From: Corallococcus coralloides DSM 2259
Lineage (GTDB): Bacteria; Myxococcota; Myxococcia; Myxococcales; Myxococcaceae
NCBI RefSeq assembly: GCF_000255295.1
Contig: NC_017030.1
Coordinates: forward strand, 7,104,328-7,168,327
DNA length: 64,000 nucleotides
Direction: 5' to 3'
Shown: one piece after another, positions 26,419 to 35,917 of the stretch
Layout: each line of letters starts with the position of its first letter
How positions within the stretch are numbered: the stretch's first letter is position 1
Notes under the pieces: generated by a model
What the model was told of the DNA's origin: nothing
The model's input: the letters and a program-made list of their open reading frames with translations, nothing else
The model's database searches: none
Translations under genes and position numbers: made by a program

Positions 26419-26994
26419 ATGCGTCTGCTGTCCCGTGTTCTTCCCGTGCTCGTGGGCCTTGGGCTCGCGTCCTGCGCGGGCGTCGATGTCGGCACCAACT
26501 ACGACCCCGCCGCCGTCCAGCGCATCCAGCAGTTCCACACCTATGCGTGGCTGACGCATCCCCAGCAGACGAAGGACACGCGCATCAACAACGACATCAC
26601 CAACAGCCAGGTGACGGGGGCGGTGGACCAGGACCTCCAGGCCCGCGGCTACCAGCGGGTGGATGCGAGCGCGAACCCGGACTTCCTCATCGGCTGGCAG
26701 GGCGCCATCAACAAGCGGCTGTCCGCGGAGACGGTGGACAACTACTGGGGCTACCCGTGGGATCCGTTCTGGGGTTCGTACTACGGCCCCTCGCAGACGT
26801 ACGTGCGCGAGTACGACGAGGGCACGCTCATCCTCGACGTGGTGGACGCGAAGGAGAAGAAGCTCGTCTGGCGCGGCACGGCGAAGTCGGACATCGGCGA
26901 GAGCCCGAGCGCCCAGACCGACAGCGGCAAGATTGAAAAAGGCGTGCAGAAGATGCTGAAGGACTTCCCGCCCGAGCCGAAGGAGAAGAAGTAG
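26419..26994 (+). CDS. DUF4136 family lipoprotein
   Basis: The 191-residue protein has lipobox LASC (Cys19) and the DUF4136 layout: an N-terminal VGTNYDP strand, YAWL block, a central VDQDLQARGYQRVDASANPD-type segment, and a Trp/Tyr-rich YWGYPWDPFWGSYYG stretch. It ends with strands LILDVVDAKEKKLVWRGTA and a Lys-rich tail. Family members are outer-membrane lipoproteins of unknown function, common in gammaproteobacteria, Bacteroidetes and myxobacteria. ATG 26419 is clear from the signal peptide. It stands alone between the ECF operon and a convergent lipoprotein gene. Confidence 0.85.
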   Translation: MRLLSRVLPVLVGLGLASCAGVDVGTNYDPAAVQRIQQFHTYAWLTHPQQTKDTRINNDITNSQVTGAVDQDLQARGYQRVDASANPDFLIGWQGAINKRLSAETVDNYWGYPWDPFWGSYYGPSQTYVREYDEGTLILDVVDAKEKKLVWRGTAKSDIGESPSAQTDSGKIEKGVQKMLKDFPPEPKEKK

Positions 26995-27002
26995 GCGCTC
27001 CT

Positions 27003-28148
27003 TCAGCGTGCGCGCCGCCACGCCCGCGTGAGCAGCAGGCCTCCCAGGAGGCCACCCACGCCCAGCAGCACCACCAGCAGCGTGAGCCAGAGGAACACGC
27101 GGTCCACCAGCGGCCCCAGCCGGTCGAACGCGTGGTCCACCCAGCCGCGCGCCAGTCCGTCCAACTGCTGGAGCGTGGCCACGCGCTCGGCGTGCACCGC
27201 GTCCACCACCGCCTGCCGCTCCCGCCCCACGTCCGCGGACACCGCCCGCCGCTCGCCGGTGATGAACTCCTGGAGGCCCAGGCGTTCGGAGTGCAGCGCG
27301 TCCAGCACCGCGCGGCGCTCGCGTTCGATGAGCGCGGGCGAGTTCGCGACCAGCGCGCCCACGCGGTCCAGCAGGTCCACCGTGCGCCCCAGCTCCGCCA
27401 ACGCGGCCTGGACGGTGGGAGCCTGCAGGGCATCCGTCGCGACCAGCTCCGCCTGCCAGCGCGCCTGCCGGGGCAGGCTGGTCGCGTAGAGGTCCACGCG
27501 CGCGGTGAGGTCGCGCGTTTCCTCGACGAGGCCGGCGGCCGTGGACCGCAGGCTTCCGCCCGTCACATCCGAGAGGGAGGCCAGCAGGGCCGTGGTGGAT
27601 TCGCGCGTGACGAGCGGCCCGGTCAGCGGGTGCTCCGCGGCCCAGGCGTGAACCTTGTCGCGCGCCTCGGACACGTCCTCGAGGCCCGTCACCTCGCGCC
27701 ACTCGGCCTCCACCTGGGACTCCAGGTCCACGAGCGTGGCATGGGCGTGCGCCAGCAGCTCCGGCGATGCGTCCACCGCCGTCTGAGGCAGCGAGTCCTC
27801 GAGCTGGGCCAGCAGCGTCCAGGTGTCGATGAGGGCGGCCACCGGATCCGGCTGGAAGAGCGCGCTCTGCACGGCGGGCACCGCGTTGGCCTTGAAGCGC
27901 AGCATGGCCGAGGCCACGTGCGGCGAGCCGGAGCGCGCGGCCAGGTCGTCCGCCAGGGCTTCGATGAGGCCAGAGAAGCGCCGGGCCAGGTCCCGCACCC
28001 GCGTGCGCATCACCGCCACGGACAGGTCGGACCGTCCCACGCGCGTGACCAACTCCGAGCGCTGCGGCTGCAGCGACGCGCATCCACCGCACAGCGCCGC
28101 GAGCAGCACCACCGTCACGACGCGCGCGGAAGGGAGAACCAGGGACAT
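27003..28148 (-). CDS. putative lipoprotein with C-terminal transmembrane helix and long helical body
   Basis: The 381-residue protein begins with a lipoprotein signal ending LCGGC, followed by a largely helical region of about 300 residues. The last part of it has repeats of an ERRAVLDALHSERL / ERQAVVDAVHAERV pattern. A C-terminal transmembrane helix (VFLWLTLLVVLLGVGGLLGGLLL) and a short Arg-rich tail close the chain. Anchors at both ends would tether the coiled region along or across the envelope. The helical repeat resembles methyl-accepting proteins, but no signalling hairpin is seen. ATG 28148 has no strong ribosome site. Function unknown. Confidence 0.7.
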   Translation of the reverse strand: MSLVLPSARVVTVVLLAALCGGCASLQPQRSELVTRVGRSDLSVAVMRTRVRDLARRFSGLIEALADDLAARSGSPHVASAMLRFKANAVPAVQSALFQPDPVAALIDTWTLLAQLEDSLPQTAVDASPELLAHAHATLVDLESQVEAEWREVTGLEDVSEARDKVHAWAAEHPLTGPLVTRESTTALLASLSDVTGGSLRSTAAGLVEETRDLTARVDLYATSLPRQARWQAELVATDALQAPTVQAALAELGRTVDLLDRVGALVANSPALIERERRAVLDALHSERLGLQEFITGERRAVSADVGRERQAVVDAVHAERVATLQQLDGLARGWVDHAFDRLGPLVDRVFLWLTLLVVLLGVGGLLGGLLLTRAWRRAR

Positions 28149-28230
28149 GGGCCGGGCCCAAGCTGCGCACGGCCTGCCCCGCCGCCGAGCAGTCCCCCGG
28201 GGCGGAGCCAACGTCGGACGTCCGACGCCG

Positions 28231-28791
28231 TCACTTCTCCGCGAGCGCCTTGTCGATGGCGGCCTTCAGCTCCGGGCTGTCCGGCGTGACGCTGCTGGGG
28301 AAGGCGGCCTTCACCTGGCCGTCCTTGCCCACCACGTACTTGTGGAAGTTCCACTTGGGCTCGCCATGGTCCCTGGCGAGGAACGCGTAGACGGGGGACT
28401 GGCCCTCGCCCTTCGTCTTCACCTTCTCGAACATGGGGAAGGAGACCTTGAAGCGCAGCTCGCAGAACTTCGCGATCTGCTCGGAGGTGCCCGGCTCCTG
28501 CCCGCCGAAGTCGTTGGACGGGAAGCCCAGCACGACCACGCCCTTGTCCTTGTAGCTGTCGTAGAGCGACTGGAGGCCCTTGTACTGCGGCGTGTAGCCG
28601 CACTCGGACGCGGTGTTCACGACGAGGGCGACCTTGCCCTGGAAGTCCGACAGCTTATCGGGCTTGCCGTCGAGCCGGTTGGCGGAGAGCTGGTGGAAGG
28701 ACATGGCTTTCTTCTCGGTCTTGTCCGCGGCGGTGGCCGCCGTGGAGAGGGAGACCACCGTCGCGACGGTGCACAGCAGGGAGGTTCTCAT
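28231..28791 (-). CDS. secreted glutathione peroxidase-family protein
   Basis: The 186-residue protein has a Sec signal ending TAATAADK. The GPx motifs are complete: NTASECGYTPQY with a peroxidatic Cys in place of selenocysteine, FPSNDFGGQEPG, and WNFHKYVVGKDG. Residues Cys, Gln and Trp of the catalytic site are present. Bacterial Cys-GPx enzymes usually use thioredoxin; an exported form would protect the envelope from lipid peroxides. ATG 28791 is chosen for the signal peptide; an in-frame ATG ten codons upstream adds nothing recognisable. Confidence 0.9.
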   Translation of the reverse strand: MRTSLLCTVATVVSLSTAATAADKTEKKAMSFHQLSANRLDGKPDKLSDFQGKVALVVNTASECGYTPQYKGLQSLYDSYKDKGVVVLGFPSNDFGGQEPGTSEQIAKFCELRFKVSFPMFEKVKTKGEGQSPVYAFLARDHGEPKWNFHKYVVGKDGQVKAAFPSSVTPDSPELKAAIDKALAEK

Positions 28792-28825
28792 GGCGGACGC
28801 AGGATGCCGGAAGGAGCGCATGGAT

Positions 28826-31800
28826 TCACCGTCCCCGTGAGGCGACGCGCGCCTTGGGTTCTTCAGCGGAAAAAACCGACTTGAGCACGCGCCCCGTGGG
28901 CGTCTTGAGCTTCGCCACCTCGCGAGGCGTGCCTTCGCCCACGATGCGGCCTCCGCCCTCGCCGCCCTCCGGCCCCAGCTCCACCACGTGGTCCCCCGCG
29001 GCGATGACCGACGGGTGGTGCTCGATGACGACCAGCGTGTCGCCCCGGTCCACCAGCCGGCCCATGAAGGTGATCAGCTTCTCCACGTCGCCCAGGTGCA
29101 GGCCGGTGGTGGGCTCGTCCAGCACGTACAGCGTGGGCTCGTGACGGGAGGTGGCCGTCAGCTCCGCGGCCAGCTTGAGCCGCTGCGCCTCACCGCCGGA
29201 CAGCGTGTTGGAGCCCTGTCCCAGCTGCAGGTAGCCCACGCCCAGGTCCGCCAGGCACTCCAGCGGCGCGGCGACCTTGGGCAGCGCGCGGAAGACGTCC
29301 TTGGCCTCGTCCGCGGACAGGCGCAGCACGTCGCCCACGGTGAGCCCGTGGTAGCGCACCTCCAGCGTGGCGGCGTCGAAGCGCGCCCCGTTGCAGGCCT
29401 CGCACGGCGTGACGACGTCCGGCAGGAAGGACATCTCGTGGGAGATGGCGCCCTGCCCTTCGCACACCTTGCAGCGGCCACCCGCCGCCGTGTTGAAGGA
29501 GAAGCGCGCGGGCCCGAAGCCGCGAATCTTCGCTTCCGGCGTGGCCGCGAACACGCGGCGCAGTTCGTCCCAGATGCCCAGGAACGTCGCCGGCACCGAG
29601 CGCGGCGTGCGCCCGATGGGCGACTGGTCCACCGACAGCACCCGCTTGATGGACTCCGTGCCCTTGAGCGCGTCGAACGCGCCGGCCTTCGCGGTGACGA
29701 GCCCCAGCTTGTCGCGCAGCGCCGGGTACAGCACCTGCCGGATGAGCGTGCTCTTGCCGGAGCCCGACACGCCGGAGACGACGTTGAGCCGCCCCACCGG
29801 AAGCTTGAGGTCCACGCGCTGGAGGTTGTTCGCGCGAGCGCCCTTCAGCTCCACCCAGGCCTTCGGCTCCCCCCTGCCGGACGGAGGCCGCACCTGCGCG
29901 GCCCGCAGCGCCTGCGCGGTGGGCGAGTCCGACTCCAGCACCACGTCCGGCGTGCCCTCCGCCAGGATGTGGCCGCCGCTCCGGCCCCCCGTGGGCCCCA
30001 GGTCCAGCAGGTGGTCCGCGGCGCGGATGGTGTCCGAGTCATGCTCCACCACCAGCACCGTGGAGCCCGTCTCCACCAGCGCGCGCAGGTTGTCGAGCAG
30101 CCGGTGCGTGTCGCGCGGATGCAGGCCGATGGTGGGCTCGTCCAGCACGTACATCGCGCCGGTGAGGCCCGCGCCCAGCTGCGCGGACAGCCGCAAGCGC
30201 TGCATCTCGCCGCCGGACAGCGTGGCGGCGTTGCGGTCCAGGGACAGGTAGCCCAGGCCCACGCGCTCCAGGAACTCCAGGCGCCGCAGCATCTCCTGCC
30301 GCGCCGTTTCGCCCAGGAGCGCCCGGTCGCCCTTGAGCTTCCAGGTGCGCACGCGCGCGAGCGTGGCCGTCACGGACGCCTGCACGACTTCATGGTAGCG
30401 CGCGCCCTCCAGCCGCACCGCGCGCGGCACCGGGGACAGGCGGGTGCCACCGCACGTGCGGCACGGGGCCGTCTCGCCCTCGGCCATCGCGGCGGCGGCG
30501 CCCTGCACGCCGGTGCCCTCGCACGACTCGCAGCGGCCCTGCTTCGTGTTGAAGGAGAACCAGCGCGGATCCAGCTCCGGCACGGCGGTGCCGCACTTCG
30601 GGCACGTGCGCTCGCTGGACAGCAGCGTCTCCGCCTTGCCCGTGCGCAGCTTCACCGCGCCCTTGCCCCAGTTGAGCGACGCGTCGAACACCTCGCGCGG
30701 CAGCTTCGCGAGCTTGCCCTCGTACATCACGAGGTCGATGTCGTGCTCCTTCGTCTTCGCCAGGCGCGGCGGGTTGTCCGTGGATGCCAGCTCCCCGTCG
30801 ACGATGGCCTGGGTGATGCCCGCGCGAGCCGCCGCGGTGAAGACGTCCAGGTACGTGCCCTTGCGTGCACGCACCGCGGGCGCCAGCACCTGCCCGTCGC
30901 CCTTCGTCGCCAGCACCTGCGCGTAGAGCGCGGCCGGCGTGGTGGCGCCAATGGGCGTGCCGTCATGCGGGCAGTGCGGCTCGCCAATCTTCGCGTACAT
31001 GAGCCGCAGGTAGTGGGCCACCTCCGTGACGGTGGCCACGGTGCTGGTGGACCCCGCGCGCGACGTGCGCTGCTCCAGCGCCACGGTGGGCGGGATGCTG
31101 CTGATGCGCTCCACGTCCGGGCGCGGCAGCGTGGGCAGGAACTGCCGCGCGTACGGCGTCAGCGTCTCCAGGAAGCGGCGCTGGCCCTCCGCGAAGACGA
31201 CGTCGAACACCAGCGAGCTCTTGCCGGAGCCGCTGGGCCCCGTCACCACCGTCATCTTCCCCAGGGGAATCCGGCAGGACACGTCCTTGAGGTTGTGCTC
31301 GCGCGCGTGCTCCACCTCGATGGCGGGCGGCGCTTCCTTCCCGGGGCGGCGCAGCTTCACCGCCTTCGCCAGCGGCTTGCCCTCGCCCCGGAGCGCGGCG
31401 GCGGTGGCGCTGCCCTGCGCCTTCGCCACGTCCGCGGGCGTACCCTCCGCCACCAGCCGGCCACCGTCCCGGCCGCCCTTGGGCCCCAGGTCGATGATCC
31501 AATCCGAGCCCTTCATCACCGACACGTCGTGGTCCACCACGAGCACGCTCGCGCCCCGGTCCACCAGCGCGTGCAGCGACGCCATCACGTGGCGCACGTC
31601 CTCCGCGTGGAGGCCCGCGCTCGGCTCGTCGATGAGGAACAGCGTGCCCTTCGCGTCGCTCGCCAGCGCGCGTGCCAGCTTCAGCCGCTGCGCCTCGCCA
31701 CCGGACAGCGTGGACAGGGGCTGGCCCAGGGGCAGGTAGCCCAGGCCCAGCCGCTGCGCCGGCCCCAGCGTGCGCTTGAGCGCGGAGTCGTCGCCGAAGT

Positions 31801-34129
31801 GCTGGAGCACCTCGTCCACCGTCATCTCCAGCACCTGCGCCACGCTGAAGCCCTGGTGCCGGACGGCGAGCACCTCCTCCTTGAAGCGCCGGCCCCGGCA
31901 CACCGCGCACAACAGGGCCACGTCCGCGAGGAACTGCATCTCCACCGTCTCGTAGCCTTCACCGGAGCAGGCCTCGCAGCGGCCCTTGTCCACGTTGAAG
32001 GAGAAGTGCGCGGAGGTCAGCCCCCGCGCCTCCGCGTCGGGCTCCGAGGCGAAGCGCTCGCGCAGCCGGTCCCACGCCTTGGTGTACGTGGCCGCGTTGC
32101 CGCGCGACGTGCGCCCCAGCGGGGACTGGTCCACGAAGGTGATGGCCTCCACCTGCGCCCCGCCCTCCACCGCCGCCGCGGCGCCGGGGGCCTCCACGTC
32201 CTTCACGCCCAGCCCGCGCGCCAGGTGCCGGTAGAGCACCTCGTCCATCAGCGTGCTCTTGCCGGAGCCGCTGGGGCCGGTGATGGCGCACAGCACGCCC
32301 AGCGGCACGCGCACGGACACGTCCTTCAGGTTGTGCTCGCGCGCCTCGCGGATGACGATTTCGCCCGTGCGGGTGCGCGGCGTGCGCGGCGCCTCCGCCC
32401 CGCCGGACAGCATGCGGCCGGTGGGCAGGTCCTGCCGCTTCGCCAGCGCCTCCGGGGTGCCGTCGAAACACAGCTTGCCGCCGTTGCGTCCCGCGCCCGG
32501 GCCCAGCTCCAGCACGCGGTGCGCGGAGCGGATGATCAGCGGATCATGCTCGATGACCAGCGCGATGTTGCCCCGGTCCGCCAGCTCCGCGATGGCCTCC
32601 GTGAGCGGCGGCACGTCCCCCGGGTGCAGGCCCACGGTGGGCTCATCCAGCACGAAGAGCGCGCCCGTCAGCGACGTGCCCAGCGCCGCGGTTAGCGACA
32701 CGCGCTGCGCCTCGCCGCCCGACAGCGTGCGCGCGGGCCGGTCCAGCGTGAGGTAGCCCAGGCCCACGCGCTGGAGATAGCGCAGGCGCGCGGACAATTC
32801 GCGCCGCGCCAGGTCCCCCTGCCCCGTCAGCGTCTTCAGCCCGTCCAGCCGGGCCAGCGCGTCCGTCAGCTCCAGCCCGTGCCAGGCCGGCAGATCCATG
32901 CCGCCCACGCGCCACGCGCGGGCCTGCTCGTTGAGCCGCGCACCGTGGCAGCTCTCGCAGAGCGTGTACGCGCGATAGCGCGCCAGCAGCACGCGCACGT
33001 GCATCTTGTACGTGCGGCCCTCCATCCACCGGAACCACGCGCGCACGCCCGGGTAGACGCGGCCGCCGTCGTAGTCGCCCTCGCCCTGGAGCACCGCCTC
33101 GCGCTGGGCAGCGGTGAGCTTCTCCCACGGCTTGTCGAAGGGGATGCCCTTCTGCCGGCAGTAGCGCTGGAGCATCTCCCGCTCCCAGCTGGTGGACTGG
33201 CCGGACCACGGGCGGATGGCCCCCTGCGCCAGGCTCAAGCCCGGGTTGGGGATCACCTTCCCCCAGTCGATGCCGATGGTGCGCCCGAAGCCACGGCACG
33301 GCGCGCACGCGCCCACCGGGCTCTGGTAGCTGAAGAGGCCTGGCCTCGCGAGCTCGAACTCACGCGCGCACTTGGGACACACCAGGCCCCGGCGCAGCTT
33401 CCTGGGCGGGGCCTCCGGCAGGAAGAGCAGCGCCTCGCCGTCCGCGCGCGCCCACGCGTCCTCCAGCGCCTGGGTGACGCGGGACAGGTTCGCGTCCGTC
33501 AGCTTCACCCGGTCCACCACCACCTGCGCCACGCCCGCGGGGTCGGTGGCCTCGCCCGGCTTGAGCGTCTCCAGCTCCTTCACCTCGCCCTGCACCATCA
33601 GCCGGTGGTAGCCGTCCTTCAGCAGGCGGGCCCGCGCGTCGATGAACGCGGACGTGTCGGGGATGCGCACCGGGTACGTGAAGACGCCCTGCGCGTCCGG
33701 GTGCTCGCGAAGGGCCGCCTGGGCCGCCACGCGCGCGTCGGTGCGCACCGCCTCCAGGCCACAGTCCGGACACACCGGCATCGCCTCGCGGGTGAAGAGC
33801 GCGGACAGGTACGGCTCCACGTCCGCCAGCGTGGCCACCGTGGAGCGCGAGCTCTTCACCGGCGCGCGCCGGTCCACCGCGACGCCCGCGGCCACCGGCT
33901 CCAGCGCGTCCATGGGCGGCCGCTCCAGCCGCTCGAGGAACTGCCGGGCGTACGGGCTGAAGCTCTCCACGAACCGGCGCTGCCCCTCCGCGTAGAGCGT
34001 GTCGAGCGCGAGGCTCGATTTTCCGCCTCCGGACACGCCGGTGACGCAGACGAACTCCCCTTCGGAGAGATCGACGGACAAATCCTTGAGGTTGTGGGTG
34101 CGGGCGCCGACGAGGTGGGTCTTGTGCAT
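28826..34129 (-). CDS. double-length UvrA-type excinuclease ATPase (tandem UvrA)
   Basis: At 1767 residues this is about twice a normal UvrA. It has four ABC nucleotide sites: Walker A GVSGGGKSS (31-39), GPSGSGKST, GPSGSGKSS and GVSGSGKST, each with an LSGGE signature and DEPT or DEPS Walker B. Zn-binding CPKC...CxxC and CEAC...CAVC type fingers are present in both halves. So two complete UvrA-like units are joined head to tail. UvrA normally dimerises to find DNA damage and load UvrB; here the dimer is pre-fused. The first P-loop has GGGKSS where GSGKSS is usual. ATG 34129 fits family N-termini; an upstream TTG is not favoured. A standard uvrA is expected elsewhere. Confidence 0.92.
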   Translation of the reverse strand: MHKTHLVGARTHNLKDLSVDLSEGEFVCVTGVSGGGKSSLALDTLYAEGQRRFVESFSPYARQFLERLERPPMDALEPVAAGVAVDRRAPVKSSRSTVATLADVEPYLSALFTREAMPVCPDCGLEAVRTDARVAAQAALREHPDAQGVFTYPVRIPDTSAFIDARARLLKDGYHRLMVQGEVKELETLKPGEATDPAGVAQVVVDRVKLTDANLSRVTQALEDAWARADGEALLFLPEAPPRKLRRGLVCPKCAREFELARPGLFSYQSPVGACAPCRGFGRTIGIDWGKVIPNPGLSLAQGAIRPWSGQSTSWEREMLQRYCRQKGIPFDKPWEKLTAAQREAVLQGEGDYDGGRVYPGVRAWFRWMEGRTYKMHVRVLLARYRAYTLCESCHGARLNEQARAWRVGGMDLPAWHGLELTDALARLDGLKTLTGQGDLARRELSARLRYLQRVGLGYLTLDRPARTLSGGEAQRVSLTAALGTSLTGALFVLDEPTVGLHPGDVPPLTEAIAELADRGNIALVIEHDPLIIRSAHRVLELGPGAGRNGGKLCFDGTPEALAKRQDLPTGRMLSGGAEAPRTPRTRTGEIVIREAREHNLKDVSVRVPLGVLCAITGPSGSGKSTLMDEVLYRHLARGLGVKDVEAPGAAAAVEGGAQVEAITFVDQSPLGRTSRGNAATYTKAWDRLRERFASEPDAEARGLTSAHFSFNVDKGRCEACSGEGYETVEMQFLADVALLCAVCRGRRFKEEVLAVRHQGFSVAQVLEMTVDEVLQHFGDDSALKRTLGPAQRLGLGYLPLGQPLSTLSGGEAQRLKLARALASDAKGTLFLIDEPSAGLHAEDVRHVMASLHALVDRGASVLVVDHDVSVMKGSDWIIDLGPKGGRDGGRLVAEGTPADVAKAQGSATAAALRGEGKPLAKAVKLRRPGKEAPPAIEVEHAREHNLKDVSCRIPLGKMTVVTGPSGSGKSSLVFDVVFAEGQRRFLETLTPYARQFLPTLPRPDVERISSIPPTVALEQRTSRAGSTSTVATVTEVAHYLRLMYAKIGEPHCPHDGTPIGATTPAALYAQVLATKGDGQVLAPAVRARKGTYLDVFTAAARAGITQAIVDGELASTDNPPRLAKTKEHDIDLVMYEGKLAKLPREVFDASLNWGKGAVKLRTGKAETLLSSERTCPKCGTAVPELDPRWFSFNTKQGRCESCEGTGVQGAAAAMAEGETAPCRTCGGTRLSPVPRAVRLEGARYHEVVQASVTATLARVRTWKLKGDRALLGETARQEMLRRLEFLERVGLGYLSLDRNAATLSGGEMQRLRLSAQLGAGLTGAMYVLDEPTIGLHPRDTHRLLDNLRALVETGSTVLVVEHDSDTIRAADHLLDLGPTGGRSGGHILAEGTPDVVLESDSPTAQALRAAQVRPPSGRGEPKAWVELKGARANNLQRVDLKLPVGRLNVVSGVSGSGKSTLIRQVLYPALRDKLGLVTAKAGAFDALKGTESIKRVLSVDQSPIGRTPRSVPATFLGIWDELRRVFAATPEAKIRGFGPARFSFNTAAGGRCKVCEGQGAISHEMSFLPDVVTPCEACNGARFDAATLEVRYHGLTVGDVLRLSADEAKDVFRALPKVAAPLECLADLGVGYLQLGQGSNTLSGGEAQRLKLAAELTATSRHEPTLYVLDEPTTGLHLGDVEKLITFMGRLVDRGDTLVVIEHHPSVIAAGDHVVELGPEGGEGGGRIVGEGTPREVAKLKTPTGRVLKSVFSAEEPKARVASRGR

Positions 34130-34297
34130 GCCGGCCGGAGGTTTAACGACCGGACACTCGCGCGCCAATCACAACATGACGGCCAACATCGCCCCGCCCG
34201 GGTGGGTTGGGTGGGGAGCGGGCAGGCTGATACAACGTGCTGCGGCCGGTCACATCCAACGCATCCCGGTGGGAATGCCGGCCGAACGGGGGTGGCC

Positions 34298-35311
34298 ATG
34301 TCCGATGACGTCCAGGCACGCCGTGCGCGGGCCGAAGAGGCCCTTCGGCGCACGAGTGCCTCCCTGGTGTTGCTGGACCTGGGCGGCCACACCGCCACGG
34401 GCTTCGTCATCTCCTCCGAAGGCCACGTCGTCACCAGCCTCCACGCGGTCGCCAGCGCGCGCGCCATCACCGCCGTGCTGCCAGACGGCCTGCGCTCCCC
34501 GGTGGTCCAGGTGGCGGCCGTGGACGAGCGCCGCGACCTGGCCGTCCTGTGCCTGTCCGTCCCGGACCTGGTGCCCGCCCTCGCGCTGGGCCCGGCCACG
34601 CTGCCCTCGGAAGGCGAGGCCCTGCACGTCATCCAGGCCCACGCGGACCGCCCCCCCGAACCTCGCGTCCTCGAAGTCCGGGCGGTGCAGGTGCTGGGCG
34701 AATGGCTCACCCTGCTGGAGTTGTCCCGCACGCTGCCCGAGGACGCGTCGGGCTCACCGGTGCTGGACGCGCGGGGGCAGGTGGTGGGGCTGGCCACCGC
34801 GGCGCTCGCCAACGGCCGCGCGCTGGGGCTGGTCATCCCGGCGCGCTACATCGCGCCGCTCCTCAAGGTGCCCGGCCCGCCCCGGCCGCTGTCCGCGTTG
34901 GATGCGCCCCGGCAGCGCGCCACCCGCGTGCGTCAGGTGCCGCAGCATCCCGTGGGCCTCCTGGAGGGCTGCGCGACGCCGGCCGTGGAGTCCGTGGCCT
35001 CGCTGCTGGGCCATGCCATCAACGTGGGCGCCCCCGCCTACAACCGGGGCGACGTGGAGGGCTGCTACCGGCTCTACGCGCACACCGCCGAACAGCTCAT
35101 CGACGAGCGCGACGACTGCCCCGGCGTCCAGCGCGCGCTGCGCGACGGCCTCTTGCGCTGCGAGGGCCTGAAGGACGTGGAGGACCGGGCCTGGGCCCTG
35201 CGCGACACGTTCGACGGGTTGATGGACGTCATCGGCCGGTGGCGCCAGGCGCGCCCGGCGCCGCTCACCTCCGCCAACAAGCGCCCCCCGCCGAAGACGT
35301 ACCTCAACTAG
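34298..35311 (+). CDS. trypsin-like serine protease, cytoplasmic form
   Basis: The 337-residue protein has an S1/HtrA-type catalytic domain over residues 20-190 with a readable triad: His49 (TSLHAV), Asp80 (RRDLAVL) and Ser151 (EDASGSPV). A helical C-terminal domain of about 130 residues follows, and no PDZ domain is present. No signal peptide is seen, so it may act inside the cell or leave by another route. ATG 34298 has a GGGGGTGG stretch upstream. It diverges from the uvrA-like gene and converges on the DUF2378 gene 21 bp away. The C-terminal domain is not recognised. Confidence 0.8.
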   Translation: MSDDVQARRARAEEALRRTSASLVLLDLGGHTATGFVISSEGHVVTSLHAVASARAITAVLPDGLRSPVVQVAAVDERRDLAVLCLSVPDLVPALALGPATLPSEGEALHVIQAHADRPPEPRVLEVRAVQVLGEWLTLLELSRTLPEDASGSPVLDARGQVVGLATAALANGRALGLVIPARYIAPLLKVPGPPRPLSALDAPRQRATRVRQVPQHPVGLLEGCATPAVESVASLLGHAINVGAPAYNRGDVEGCYRLYAHTAEQLIDERDDCPGVQRALRDGLLRCEGLKDVEDRAWALRDTFDGLMDVIGRWRQARPAPLTSANKRPPPKTYLN

Positions 35312-35332
35312 CGGCGGGGACGCGCGGGCCGC

Positions 35333-35917
35333 TCAGGCCTCGTCCCAGCGGATCCGCAGCGAATAGGTGTGCTCGGCGCGCTCCAGCACGTCCACGCGCG
35401 GCAGCACCCGCGTGCGGCGCAGCACCTGCTCCATCACGCCCGCCACGAAGTCCGGCAGCGGATCCGCGTCCACCACCCGCGCCCGCCACTCGCGCGCGCG
35501 CACCGGCTCCAGCACCAGCTTCATGTCCTCGCGGCCCGCGCGCAGGTACGTGGGCAGCCGCGCCAGGCACCGCTCCGCGCCCAGCAGCGGCGCCGCCGCC
35601 GCGAAGATGCGCCCCACCAGCGTCTGCGCGAACCCCTCCACGTAGTGCGTGCCCAGCACGCGGTTGGCATCCTCGCTCGCAAGGCCCGGGCACGCATGCC
35701 GCCGCGCCACCGCCAGCGACGCGCGCCACACCTCCAAGGGAAGGCGCTCCTCCACCGTGTCCGGGTCGTAGCCCACGTCCCGCAGCGCCTGCGCGAACGG
35801 GCCCGAGGGCCGCAGCGCGTGCTCGAACAGACCTTCGAAGTTCCGGCGCGGCACCCGCACCATCAGCAGCGGCAGGCCAGGCGCCTCCCGCGTCTCCGGA
35901 TGAATCCACGGCTCCAT
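35333..35917 (-). CDS. DUF2378 family protein (myxobacterial paralogous family)
   Basis: The 194-residue soluble protein matches the DUF2378 pattern as I know it: FEGLFEHALRP at the N-terminus, a YPxxxWRxxL-like region (LPLEVWRASLAVARRH) and LGTHYVEGFAQTLVGR. It continues with LARLPTYLRAGRE and a C-terminal half ending YSLRIRWDEA. The family is expanded in Myxococcus and relatives, with no known function. ATG 35917 gives the typical length. It is transcribed away from the M4 protease, with a 372-bp gap between them. Confidence 0.85.
   Translation of the reverse strand: MEPWIHPETREAPGLPLLMVRVPRRNFEGLFEHALRPSGPFAQALRDVGYDPDTVEERLPLEVWRASLAVARRHACPGLASEDANRVLGTHYVEGFAQTLVGRIFAAAAPLLGAERCLARLPTYLRAGREDMKLVLEPVRAREWRARVVDADPLPDFVAGVMEQVLRRTRVLPRVDVLERAEHTYSLRIRWDEA

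Noticed and set aside
25366-28170. 934-codon minus-strand frame over the ECF operon and lipoprotein genes
   Set aside because: The plus-strand ECF operon and DUF4136 gene are well supported by motifs and overlaps; this frame has no recognisable domain.
28988-32695. Very long open frame (1235 codons) on the strand opposite the tandem UvrA, rich in Arg/His/Ala/Gly
   Set aside because: It mirrors a gene with unmistakable UvrA motifs; the product is low-complexity Arg/His/Gln text, as expected for antisense frames in GC-rich DNA.
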